Assembly (NCBI GenBank): GCA_003158115.1
Contig: PMGM01000098.1
Location: 5,319 to 15,351 of the forward strand
Reading direction: 5' to 3'
Origin: Methanobacterium sp.
Lineage (GTDB): Archaea; Methanobacteriota; Methanobacteria; Methanobacteriales; Methanobacteriaceae
Length of the DNA: 10,033 nucleotides
In this document: positions 1 to 5,296 of the stretch, in pieces
How the letters are laid out: each line of letters starts with the position of its first letter
Numbering within the stretch: the stretch's first letter is position 1
Notes under the pieces: model-generated
Databases searched by the model: none
What the model was told of the DNA's origin: nothing
What the model saw: the letters and a program-made list of their open reading frames with translations, nothing else
Position numbers and translations under genes: made by a program

Positions 1-115
1 TCATGAAATTTGAATATAACGTAGCAAACACGAAAATAATTCCAAATATAAATAATTTCTTAGGGTCTGACAGTGGATATCGTACTGCATCTCCTATAAT
101 TTCTCCTATGTTCAT
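1..115 (-). CDS. DUF4013-like membrane protein, N-terminal fragment
   Basis: Only the first 38 codons lie in the window; the 3' end is cut off by the window edge. The protein begins MNIGEIIGDAVRYPLSDPKK and then enters a hydrophobic stretch (LFIFGIIFVFATLYS) that looks like the first membrane helix. This opening (IGEII-DA-RYP-SD-KKL followed by a helix) is what I recognise as the start of DUF4013 proteins, multi-helix membrane proteins of unknown function common in Methanobacteriales. The ATG at 115 is chosen because a run of six G's (plus-strand 122-127) sits about 6 nt upstream as an SD. It is divergently oriented from the PRC-barrel gene. Family assignment rests on a short N-terminus, so it is moderately sure. 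Confidence 0.65.
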   Translation of the reverse strand, partial: MNIGEIIGDAVRYPLSDPKKLFIFGIIFVFATLYSNFM

Positions 116-164
116 TTGTATACCCCCCATTTTATTAAATACAATTAATTAGTTATTTGGAATT

Positions 165-178
165 ATTTTATATAAAAT
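165..178 (-). promoter_or_regulatory. TATA-like box for the DUF4013 gene
   Basis: ATTTTATATAAAAT is a perfect 14-nt palindrome in the divergent intergenic region. Read on the minus strand it would place transcription start near 145, leaving a leader of about 30 nt that contains the G-run SD of the DUF4013 gene. The assignment is positional only, in an AT-rich background. Confidence 0.35.
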
Positions 179-480
179 AGGAGTATACATTAGGCATGGG
201 TTTGGATTAAATTTAATCATTAGATATAGTTCTAATACAAAATTATCAAAATCGATTTGAAGCCTATTAATGTGGAATGATAAACATGAAATTTAATATC
301 AATAAATTTTTTATGTTTTTACAAGTTTTTATATGAATTAGTTATTAAAATATAGGATAAATAACGTTAAAATAACTTAAATTAAATAATAACTAACTAT
401 TAATAATAGTAAAATCATCAATTAATCCATTAATTAATTGGCTGAAAAATTTAATAATACAAGAAAAACATATCAATATA

Positions 481-486
481 AAGGTG
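481..486 (+). promoter_or_regulatory. Ribosome binding site deciding the PRC-barrel start
   Basis: AAGGTG lies 5 nt before the ATG at 492 and supports that start over the upstream in-frame TTG at 438, which has no comparable site. Confidence 0.6.
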
Positions 487-491
487 TTTCA

Positions 492-725
492 ATGAAGGTT
501 AGCGAATTTCTAGGAACTAGAGTATTGGATAAAAATGCATTTGAAATAGGCAAAGTCTCTGACATGTTTATAGACCCAGTGGCAGGTATAATTGATGTTA
601 TTACTATATCTGCTAATGAATTTGGAATTAGAAGAAAAGATATTGAGATTAAACCAGATCAGATAGATGTGTTAGGTGAATATTTGGTACTCAACATTGA
701 TAAGGAAGAAATTTTGGCTGATTAA
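492..725 (+). CDS. PRC-barrel domain protein
   Basis: A 77-residue protein consisting of a single PRC-barrel domain: MKVSEFLGTRVLDKNAFEIG, then KVSDMFIDPVAGIIDVITI, and a final strand region ending LVLNIDKEEILAD. Stand-alone PRC-barrels of this size are common in archaea. The fold (known from photosynthetic reaction centre H subunits and RimM) usually mediates protein or RNA contacts, but the partner here is unknown. I start at the ATG at 492 rather than the in-frame TTG at 438. AAGGTG (481-486) is well placed as an SD for 492, family members begin at the MKVSE-LG motif, and the 18 extra N-terminal residues have low-complexity composition and no SD. The DUF2098 gene follows 66 nt downstream and may be co-transcribed. 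Confidence 0.85.
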   Translation: MKVSEFLGTRVLDKNAFEIGKVSDMFIDPVAGIIDVITISANEFGIRRKDIEIKPDQIDVLGEYLVLNIDKEEILAD

Positions 726-791
726 TTTTTATAAAATAAATAACAAAATTTCATATTTAATTTTTTTTAAATAAAAGTGGGGTGATTTTAA

Positions 792-1127
792 ATGGAAGTT
801 GAGGATGTACGTGGAAAACCAATTCAAAAAGGAATCCATGTAAGATACACAGGTACTGGCAGTGCTGGTGAAGTTGTGGATTTTAAAACTGATGATCAAG
901 GAACATGGGTACTGTTAGATACAACGGATCTGTGGTATAAAACTAAATCTCTTGAGGTTATTGGTGAAACTGAGTACAATAAAATGAAGAATCATACCAT
1001 TTTTAAATCAGAGAAAACACAAAAAGACGCTAATTCAGAGGAAAGTGTTAAGGACAAAATCAATAAAGCTAAAAGCAAATTTGAAGATGTTGATATGAGC
1101 AATGAACTCTGTGATGGTGGTGGTTGA
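792..1127 (+). CDS. DUF2098 family protein
   Basis: A 111-residue methanogen-type DUF2098 protein of unknown function. Residues about 1-57 form a compact beta-rich domain: the opening EVEDVRGKPIQKG-HVRYTGTG, a GEVVDF turn, then WVLLDTTDLWYKTKSLEVI. This resembles a small SH3-like barrel, which is inference. Residues about 65-100 are charged, lysine- and glutamate-rich and probably helical or disordered. The protein ends MSNELCDGGG, with a single cysteine followed by Asp and three glycines. The ATG is preceded by GGGGTGAT (779-786), a good SD. It lies 66 nt after the PRC-barrel gene on the same strand and is followed by a terminator-like hairpin, so the two may form a short operon. Confidence 0.75.
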   Translation: MEVEDVRGKPIQKGIHVRYTGTGSAGEVVDFKTDDQGTWVLLDTTDLWYKTKSLEVIGETEYNKMKNHTIFKSEKTQKDANSEESVKDKINKAKSKFEDVDMSNELCDGGG

Positions 1128-1135
1128 TTAATTCC

Positions 1136-1167
1136 ATGAGTTAATGTGACTCATAAATTTTTTTCCT
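1136..1167 (+). terminator. Hairpin plus T-run after the DUF2098 gene
   Basis: ATGAGT (1136-1141) pairs perfectly with ACTCAT (1149-1154) around a 7-nt loop. A T-rich tract (ATTTTTTTCC, then TTTT) follows directly. It starts 8 nt after the DUF2098 stop codon, so it is well placed to end a PRC-barrel/DUF2098 transcript. The T-run alone may be the functional part in archaea. Confidence 0.5.
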
Positions 1168-1226
1168 TTTTAAATTATTTAATTTATTTTACTAGATTTT
1201 ATCAAATTTTTTTTATAATAAAAATA

Positions 1227-1316
1227 TTGAGGGACAGGACAACGACAATAATTCCGATAATAGTTTAGGAGGGTGATTTTATTGAAGAATATTTAAAAAT
1301 AATGTCCTGTCCTCAA
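1227..1316. repeat. Roughly 90-bp element bounded by inverted repeats (MITE-like)
   Basis: The left end TTGAGGGACAGGAC (1227-1240) and right end GTCCTGTCCTCAA (1304-1316) are inverted repeats that match completely apart from one extra G on the left. Between them lies a strong SD-like sequence, AGGAGGGTGAT (1267-1277), followed by TTG at 1282 and a 4-codon frame ending in TAA (1294-1296). The repeat arms are markedly more GC-rich than the surroundings. The arrangement of terminal repeats, untranslated leader, SD and start, then immediately the other terminal repeat, fits an insertion sequence whose transposase was deleted internally. It also fits a structured RNA. No target-site duplication is clear. 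Confidence 0.5.
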
Positions 1317-1331
1317 ATTTTGTTTGGTTGA

Positions 1332-1448
1332 ATGTTCTATTTGAAGGTGATTATTACCCATTTAGTAAATTCAACCCCATTAATTATTATCTTTTTTTTG
1401 GTGGAGTTTGTAAATATCCTCGGTCTGTTGTTGAAAATTTATATTTGA
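1332..1448 (+). CDS. Possible 38-residue hydrophobic small ORF
   Basis: From the ATG at 1332 to the TGA at 1446-1448 there is a 38-codon frame whose product is almost entirely hydrophobic. It opens MFYLKVIITHLVNSTP, continues with one long Ile/Phe/Leu/Val segment that could span a membrane, and ends KIYI. No convincing SD precedes the ATG. In AT-rich DNA, T-rich chance frames automatically encode Phe, Leu and Ile, so hydrophobicity is weak evidence. I list it only as a candidate. Confidence 0.15.
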   Translation: MFYLKVIITHLVNSTPLIIIFFLVEFVNILGLLLKIYI

Positions 1449-1492
1449 ATAAATGTTTGTTAATATTTTCATAATTTTATTTTGGATAGTGG

Positions 1493-1524
1493 ATGTTTTG
1501 GTATGTTAACCATAAACATTTTTT
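1493..1524 (+). repeat. Stem-loop followed by T-run
   Basis: ATGTTTTGGT (1493-1502) pairs with ACCATAAACAT (1509-1519), with one unpaired A, around the 6-nt loop ATGTTA. Six T's (1519-1524) follow immediately. It looks like a terminator or the end of a small RNA on the plus strand. No gene with a clear coding signal ends just before it. The 17-nt odd palindrome TTTTCTACTGTAGAAAA follows at 1521-1537. Confidence 0.4.
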
Positions 1525-1586
1525 CTACTGTAGAAAATATTTCTTATTTAAGGACAAGGAGACAAGTTATTGGAGATATGGAGTGT

Positions 1587-1645
1587 TTTGGTTCGTTAAT
1601 TCATGCCCATATATTACTATTTAAAATATGGCTTTAATGAACAAA
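1587..1645. repeat. Long imperfect stem-loop
   Basis: GTTCGTTAA (1591-1599) pairs with TTAATGAAC (1634-1642) with one G-U pair. Further in, CCATAT (1607-1612) pairs with ATATGG (1626-1631); the two helices are separated by a 7/2 internal loop. Outside them TTT (1587-1589) can pair with AAA (1643-1645). The left arm carries TGTTTTGGTnnGTTAA (1584-1599), the same 16-nt pattern found exactly 90 nt upstream in the 1493 hairpin (1494-1509), with 14 of 16 positions identical. On the minus strand this structure lies just downstream of the four-cysteine protein gene and might stabilise or end its mRNA. Confidence 0.4.
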
Positions 1646-1668
1646 TTGATTATAAAAAAAGTAAATTT

Positions 1669-1875
1669 TTAATTAAAATAATCGTATGTATTGACTAAAT
1701 GTGAAAGATCATTATCTTGACTATCGATAACTCCACCACACACAAAACAAGGAGTTATAGCGGAATAATATGATTTTTCAACATCGTTAGTCGATGCTTC
1801 AATATGAAGTTTTTCCAATTTAATATTTCCTTTACTACATTTACATGGGTATACTTCAATACTTCTTCTTGCCAC
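1669..1875 (-). CDS. Small four-cysteine (probable zinc-binding) protein
   Basis: A 68-residue hypothetical protein. It has a C-K-C pair at residues 11 and 13 (VYPCKCSKG) and a C-F-V-C-G-G knuckle at residues 43-48 (TPCFVCGG). This 2+2 cysteine arrangement with a CxxCGG knuckle is typical of small zinc ribbons, so zinc binding is a reasonable inference; there is no basis for a specific role. The start is GTG at 1875, supported by AGGAGGGA (plus-strand 1881-1888) with 6-nt spacing. An ATG two bases upstream is in another frame and is not used. It is a lone gene flanked by long noncoding DNA on both sides. The strong SD and cysteine pattern argue that it is real. Confidence 0.6.
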   Translation of the reverse strand: MARRSIEVYPCKCSKGNIKLEKLHIEASTNDVEKSYYSAITPCFVCGGVIDSQDNDLSHLVNTYDYFN

Positions 1876-1880
1876 ATTAT

Positions 1881-1888
1881 TCCCTCCT
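1881..1888 (-). promoter_or_regulatory. Strong SD for the four-cysteine protein
   Basis: Read on the minus strand, AGGAGGGA lies 6 nt before the GTG start at 1875. It fixes the start and is the best evidence that this small gene is translated. Confidence 0.65.
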
Positions 1889-2119
1889 GTAATATTATTA
1901 AAATTTGTTTTTATGGTTTTAGTAAATAATTAACATTTTGATTAGGTTGAGTATAGTTAATTATTTTTCGGTTTGAATTATAATTAAAAAAGTTTAGGAT
2001 GGAATGTTACGATCCTCACAAAAAAAATACTATATTCACATAATACGGACTAAATTTTCACACTGGTTATTACAATTCTTTTAAGTTCCTACACTTTTAA
2101 ATACAGGGGAATGGTCATC

Positions 2120-2575
2120 AATGCAAAAATTATAATTATTTTAATGAAATACTTAATAAGATTGAAAAGATTAGAATCCCTTGTTTACAGTGCTAGATGA
2201 TCATAATATGAATTGATAATAAAATTCAAAACGCTATTATAATTTCCCAATGAATACTGAATCGTTTTTCATATTGGCATTTTAGTTTATGTTATCCAAT
2301 TTTTTCTTATTATCTTTCATAAAGAGCTATATAATCTCTGAAGTTTTATGATGAGTAATACTATTGATACATAATGCATTACAAATTTGGTATGTCAATC
2401 CAGAGGAATGGCCAAAATTTCTAGAGGAATATGATTATAAAATTATGAAGACGTAGGTGCCGAAGATTTAAAAGATAAATATGTGAATCCAACAGGCAGA
2501 AATTAGGATCAACCCCTATTGAGAGAATTATTTTTGCAGAGAAGGTACAAAACCCCTTTAATTCTTTAGAAATAA
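2120..2575 (+). pseudogene. Frameshifted gene remnant, possibly an old transposase
   Basis: Coding-like sequence runs through three frames with stops. Near 2120-2193 it reads QCKNYNYFNEILNKIEKIRI followed by PCLQC. After a shift near 2195 it reads DHNMN, then KRYYNFPMNTESFFILAF, and later ALQIWYVNPEEWPKFLEEYD followed by YKI. After another shift near 2455 it reads GAEDLKDKYVNPTGRN, a stop, then DQPLLRELFLQRRYK. CLQC followed a few residues later by DHNMN and a K-RYYNFP segment resembles the zinc-ribbon N-terminus and following helices of many archaeal insertion-sequence transposases (CPxCxSxHxxKxG pattern). I infer a transposase, but no catalytic residues can be placed. That this is degraded coding DNA is more secure than what it coded. 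Boundaries are approximate. Confidence 0.3.
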
Positions 2576-2976
2576 TATCTTTTATTATATATTATTTTTA
2601 CAAAATCTATAAATCTTGGGTTAATACAAAAAATTGTCTAAAATTTAATCAACTAAGTAGTATTAAAAGGGGCAATAAAAAGTGTATTAAATATTTTTTC
2701 CAATTATAACAGATTAATATCATTAAACTATACTGGAGTATAAAATCTTATCATGACTTTGTATGATACTCTTGGTTACTTTCAACGTGTTAAATTTCAC
2801 TGATGTTGAAATATAACTATAATAATAATCATATCCCGTGGATTGGTTGTAGAAAATGATTAAAAATATAAATTAAAAATAATTTATTTATGAAAAATAT
2901 AACAATAACTTCCTGGACATTCCAGAATTACTCATGGAATATTAGTAAAATTAAACTTCATAGGTATGTATGAGGT
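2576..2976. other. AT-rich intergenic stretch without recognisable gene
   Basis: No frame of convincing length or composition and no SD were found. Small inverted repeats are present: TATAC/GTATA around TGGA near 2735-2750, and near 2912-2940 a pair of mutually exclusive stems (CTGGA-cat-TCCAG against ATTCCA...TGGAAT). These lie downstream of the coiled-coil gene on the minus strand but lack a T-run in that direction, so I do not call a terminator. Confidence 0.4.
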
Positions 2977-3480
2977 TTAAATTAATCTTAAACCATAGCT
3001 TTTGTAGACCATCATCTTAAGATTCATCATTTTACGTTCAAGATCATGTTTTTTCGCTCTTTCCTTAGTGTATAATTCAACGTAGCGAGCATGTTCTTTA
3101 TCTGCTTTTTGATGTTCCTTTTTCATGGTTGAATGAAGTATCATCAAACTCTTTTTAACCAGTTCATCCCTTTCTAATTGAATATCATCTTTCGCACTAT
3201 TCTTTTCAGTGATCTGGTTACCTAGGAGTGCTATTTTCTCCAAAAGTTCTTTAAGTTCTGCATCGCACTTTTCTATTTTAAGTTCAACACCATTGGAACT
3301 TGGTAAACTTTCTTTGAGTTCCATGATTGTATTTTCTGCTTTAGAAACTTTCAGCTGAGAATCGGTTCGTTCAGATTCTAGAGTGCTCAATTCAGTTTCA
3401 TAATTGATTATTTTTTCGTCAAAATTACTTATCTCTTTAATTTTGCCCGATGCCTCTAAAAAATCGTTTAAATCGCTTAT
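2977..3480 (-). CDS. Coiled-coil protein with apparent ATA start
   Basis: A hypothetical, strongly charged, helix-forming protein. Conventional starts give 137 residues from a TTG at 3390, but that TTG has no SD. The frame stays open upstream for 30 more codons to an ATA at 3480, reading SDLNDFLEASGKIKEISNFD and then EKIINYETE, which looks like genuine N-terminal coding sequence. GGAGAGG (3486-3492) sits 5 nt before that ATA, exactly where a start is expected. I therefore annotate 167 residues. Heptad-like Leu/Ile spacing runs through most of the length (for example ELKELLEKIALLGNQI and the KEHQKADKEHARYVELYTKE segment), predicting a long coiled coil. No domain is recognised. Either ATA is used for initiation, or an original ATG has mutated and expression is lowered or lost. 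Confidence 0.55.
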   Translation of the reverse strand: MSDLNDFLEASGKIKEISNFDEKIINYETELSTLESERTDSQLKVSKAENTIMELKESLPSSNGVELKIEKCDAELKELLEKIALLGNQITEKNSAKDDIQLERDELVKKSLMILHSTMKKEHQKADKEHARYVELYTKERAKKHDLERKMMNLKMMVYKSYGLRLI

Positions 3481-3485
3481 ACTAT

Positions 3486-3492
3486 CCTCTCC
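3486..3492 (-). promoter_or_regulatory. SD positioned before an ATA codon
   Basis: On the minus strand GGAGAGG is followed by 5 nt and then the ATA at 3480. No ATG, GTG or TTG in that frame lies within SD range. It determines the likely original start of the coiled-coil gene. Confidence 0.55.
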
Positions 3493-3919
3493 AATATATA
3501 TTCATTAATAAAATGGAATAAGTTCCATCAAGAAATAGAAATTTTATAATAAGAAAATTGATATCAATATTCTCTATGAATATTCTCTAAAATTTTACTT
3601 CAAGTTTCTATTGATCTTACTATGGTATATAGTTTGGTAATACTAAAAAAAACCAAACATTAAAAATGGATATATAGTCTCTAAATCGTAATCAAAGAAC
3701 ATTAATCTCTATAACATTATTCTTACCATAAATTTTTAAAATCATAATTTATTAAATCATTTTTATAGAATGATAAAAGATACTCATGATTAAATATAAA
3801 ATATCATAAAAAATTTCTTGAATAAAGATCAGTGTATCAATTTTTATATATACAACGTTTTTAGAACTGTTAATTATTTAATACAAAAATAATTATCCAA
3901 AAAAATATAATATAATACT
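3493..3919. other. AT-rich intergenic stretch
   Basis: This spacer lies between the divergent coiled-coil gene (minus) and the DUF488 pseudogene (plus). It has no credible ORF and no RNA-gene signature. It should hold promoters for both neighbours, but TATA-like strings are too frequent here for any one to stand out. Confidence 0.4.
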
Positions 3920-4313
3920 ATGTTCAAGATCAAAAGATCTTATCAAGATCCCAATAGTGATGATGTTTTAAAATACTGATTGATAGGCTGTGACCTCGAG
4001 ATTTATCCACAAAAACTGATAAATTGGATCTTTAGATGAAAGAAATTGCACCAATTAACGAACTTAGTAAAATCTTTGGACACGATCCTAAAAATATGAC
4101 ATATTTAAAGAGCAATATCTAGAAGAACTTAAAGATAAAAAAGAGTTAATTAAACAGTTAAAAATCTTAAAAAGATTTAATAATACAATTACACTGGCGC
4201 ACTCAGCTAAAGATAAGGAACATAACAATGCAATTGTATTACTGGAATTACTTGAAAAACCAACAAAACAAATTGATAATGGATATTTCAAGAATACATG
4301 GATGAATAATTAA
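3920..4313 (+). pseudogene. DUF488 family pseudogene
   Basis: Translating across two frameshifts restores a full-length DUF488-family protein of about 130 codons. It starts MFKIKRSYQDPNSDD, then after a lost base near 3965 continues GFKILIDRL-PRDLSTKTD-KLDL-MKEIAP-NEL and FGHDPKN. After a second lost base near 4104 it continues FKEQYLEELKDKKELI, then TITLAHSAKDKEHNNAIVLL. The family landmarks DRLWPRG, W-KEIAPS-EL, FGHDP and the C-terminal AKDEEHNNA are all recognisable. Two in-frame stops, TGA at 3991 and TAG at 4033, sit exactly where the family has tryptophan (DRLWPRG and LDLWMKE), each one G-to-A change from TGG. With two frameshifts and two stops the gene is dead. DUF488 function is not firmly established. 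The long, well-preserved C-terminal part suggests fairly recent decay. Confidence 0.9.
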
Positions 4314-4326
4314 TAAAATTCTAGAT

Positions 4327-4334
4327 TTTAAATA
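4327..4334 (+). promoter_or_regulatory. TATA box for a leaderless transcript
   Basis: TTTAAATA is centred about 26 nt before the ATG at 4356. No SD lies between them, so the transcript probably starts at or next to the ATG. This is the clearest box/start pair in the window. Confidence 0.5.
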
Positions 4335-4355
4335 ATTTTTTAATGGTAATATTAT

Positions 4356-4655
4356 ATGATTAAAATCAAAAAAGCCAACCAAATCCATGATAAGGAGAAG
4401 GGTGTTAAAATTATAGAAGATAAATTATGTCTTACCCGGGATAATATTAACCATTCAAAGCTTGATCAATGGATTCATGAAATTGAAGATGGTGAAATTG
4501 AAGATTGGACACTGCAAGATATTGAAAAATGGAAAGAGTTCAAGGATCGATACAGTGATGAATTTGAAGATAAGATTGAACTTTTAGATAGGATAATGGA
4601 TAAGAAAAAGGAAAAGGTCAAAGTGACATGGATTTCAATTTTTAAGGAGAAATAG
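4356..4655 (+). CDS. Divergent, shortened DUF488-like protein
   Basis: A 99-residue protein that aligns by eye with the DUF488 family and with the pseudogene 42 nt upstream. MIKIKKA matches the IKIKR opening, and GVKIIEDKLCLTRD matches the family GxRILVDRLWPRG. KLDQWIHEIEDGEI matches the LDLWxKEIAPSxEL region, and DIEKWKEFKDRYSDEFEDKI matches DPEKWEEFKRRYxxELxxKK; the KVKVTWISIFKEK end matches KVTLLYAAKD. The conserved WPRG is replaced by CLTR, the APS and FGH motifs are lost, and the protein stops before the usual EEHNNA tail. It is therefore a paralog that has shed the conserved, presumably functional residues yet kept an open frame and the central helices. No SD is present and leaderless expression is likely. 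Homology is inferred without a search. Confidence 0.7.
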   Translation: MIKIKKANQIHDKEKGVKIIEDKLCLTRDNINHSKLDQWIHEIEDGEIEDWTLQDIEKWKEFKDRYSDEFEDKIELLDRIMDKKKEKVKVTWISIFKEK

Positions 4656-4656
4656 G

Positions 4657-4682
4657 AGATAATTGAATAATTTTATCTATTT
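4657..4682. terminator. Hairpin between convergent genes
   Basis: AGATAA (4657-4662) pairs with TTATCT (4673-4678) around a 10-nt loop. It immediately follows the TAG of the DUF488-like gene and lies 11 nt from the stop of the convergent DUF2115 gene. T-rich sequence within and after the right arm suits plus-strand termination. It is short and AT-only apart from one pair, hence modest confidence. Confidence 0.35.
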
Positions 4683-4688
4683 TACATA

Positions 4689-5219
4689 TCACATATTTTC
4701 ATCTTGAACAGATACACAGAACTTGCACAATGCACTAGGATTATTTTCTTGATTTTTTTTCACTGGGCAGTAATAAATACCATTCTGGATGTAAAGAATG
4801 AAACCACCTGGAAATTTAGTTCCAACTGGGTGGATAGGTTCTTCAAGTACGAAGGTTGTATAAGCAGAGATTATTCTGGCAATTTTCACAAAACATCTTT
4901 CATTTTTTCCCTTAGCATCATTATGCTGCGTCTTAATCACTTTAAGGAACTCTTTAATTTCTTTTGTTCCCATATCATCAGCATAATTGTTTTTATCCTC
5001 TTTAATATCTTTTATTTTTTTAAAAAATATCCTAGAAAATCTCTCAATATAATCTTGCCTATAAGATGCTGGCATGTATTTGGCATCTTCCCTTAAAAAT
5101 GATGATGCAAGCATAATGTCCTTCATATGAATATTTTTTGCATCGGCTTTGAGCATGTCCCTAAGATGATTCTTGGTTATTCTAGAATTATTATCGAGAT
5201 CATCAAGATTTTCAATCAT
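4689..5219 (-). CDS. DUF2115 (UPF0305) family protein, copy 1
   Basis: A 176-residue methanogen protein of unknown function. The N-terminal ~120 residues are helical and charged, with the motif IKEDKNNY at about 72-79. The conserved C-terminal region reads EEPIHPVGTKFPGGF (126-140), then YYCPVKKNQENNPSALCKFC with cysteines at 151, 165 and 168. His130 plus these three cysteines could form a metal site; that is inference from conservation between the two copies here. AGGAG (plus-strand 5224-5232 region) precedes the ATG as an SD. It lies 77 nt downstream of a paralogous copy on the same strand, and its C-terminus is shorter, ending SVQDENM. Confidence 0.85.
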   Translation of the reverse strand: MIENLDDLDNNSRITKNHLRDMLKADAKNIHMKDIMLASSFLREDAKYMPASYRQDYIERFSRIFFKKIKDIKEDKNNYADDMGTKEIKEFLKVIKTQHNDAKGKNERCFVKIARIISAYTTFVLEEPIHPVGTKFPGGFILYIQNGIYYCPVKKNQENNPSALCKFCVSVQDENM

Positions 5220-5296
5220 ATTTTACTCCTAAATAACTTAAATTAATAATTAAGAAAAGGAATTCTAAAAATACAATTAGTTATTTTTTTTAAACC

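Larger units (their letters stand above)
116..491. other. Divergent intergenic region
   Basis: This spacer separates the divergent DUF4013 (minus) and PRC-barrel (plus) genes. It is extremely AT-rich, with no open frame beyond chance length. It contains TTAGTTATT at 149-157 and 338-346 and its inverse AATAACTAA at 388-396; the last two could form a 9-bp stem with a long loop. Promoters for both neighbours must lie here. Apart from the 165-178 box I cannot single out elements with confidence. Confidence 0.5.

Noticed and set aside
276..336. A 16-codon frame beginning near 286 (MKFNINKFFMF...)
   Set aside because: Too short, with no SD; the composition is what AT-rich DNA gives by chance.
438..491. 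Longer N-terminus of the PRC-barrel protein from a TTG at 438
   Set aside because: No SD at 438, while AAGGTG fits the ATG at 492, where the family normally begins.
1980..2030. Hairpin AGGAT...ATCCT near 2000 as a minus-strand terminator
   Set aside because: Only a 5-bp stem with no gene ending beside it on that strand.
3957..4019. C/D-box small RNA-like motifs (GTGATGA followed by CTGA)
   Set aside because: They fall inside the DUF488 pseudogene, where they are explained by conserved codons, and no closing stem is visible.
4088..4291. 67-codon minus-strand frame
   Set aside because: It is the reverse of the DUF488 pseudogene's well-preserved C-terminal half.
4704..5096. 130-codon plus-strand frame opposite DUF2115 copy 1
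   Set aside because: It is antisense to a clear family member, and its Phe/Ile-rich composition is the shadow of an A-rich gene on the other strand.
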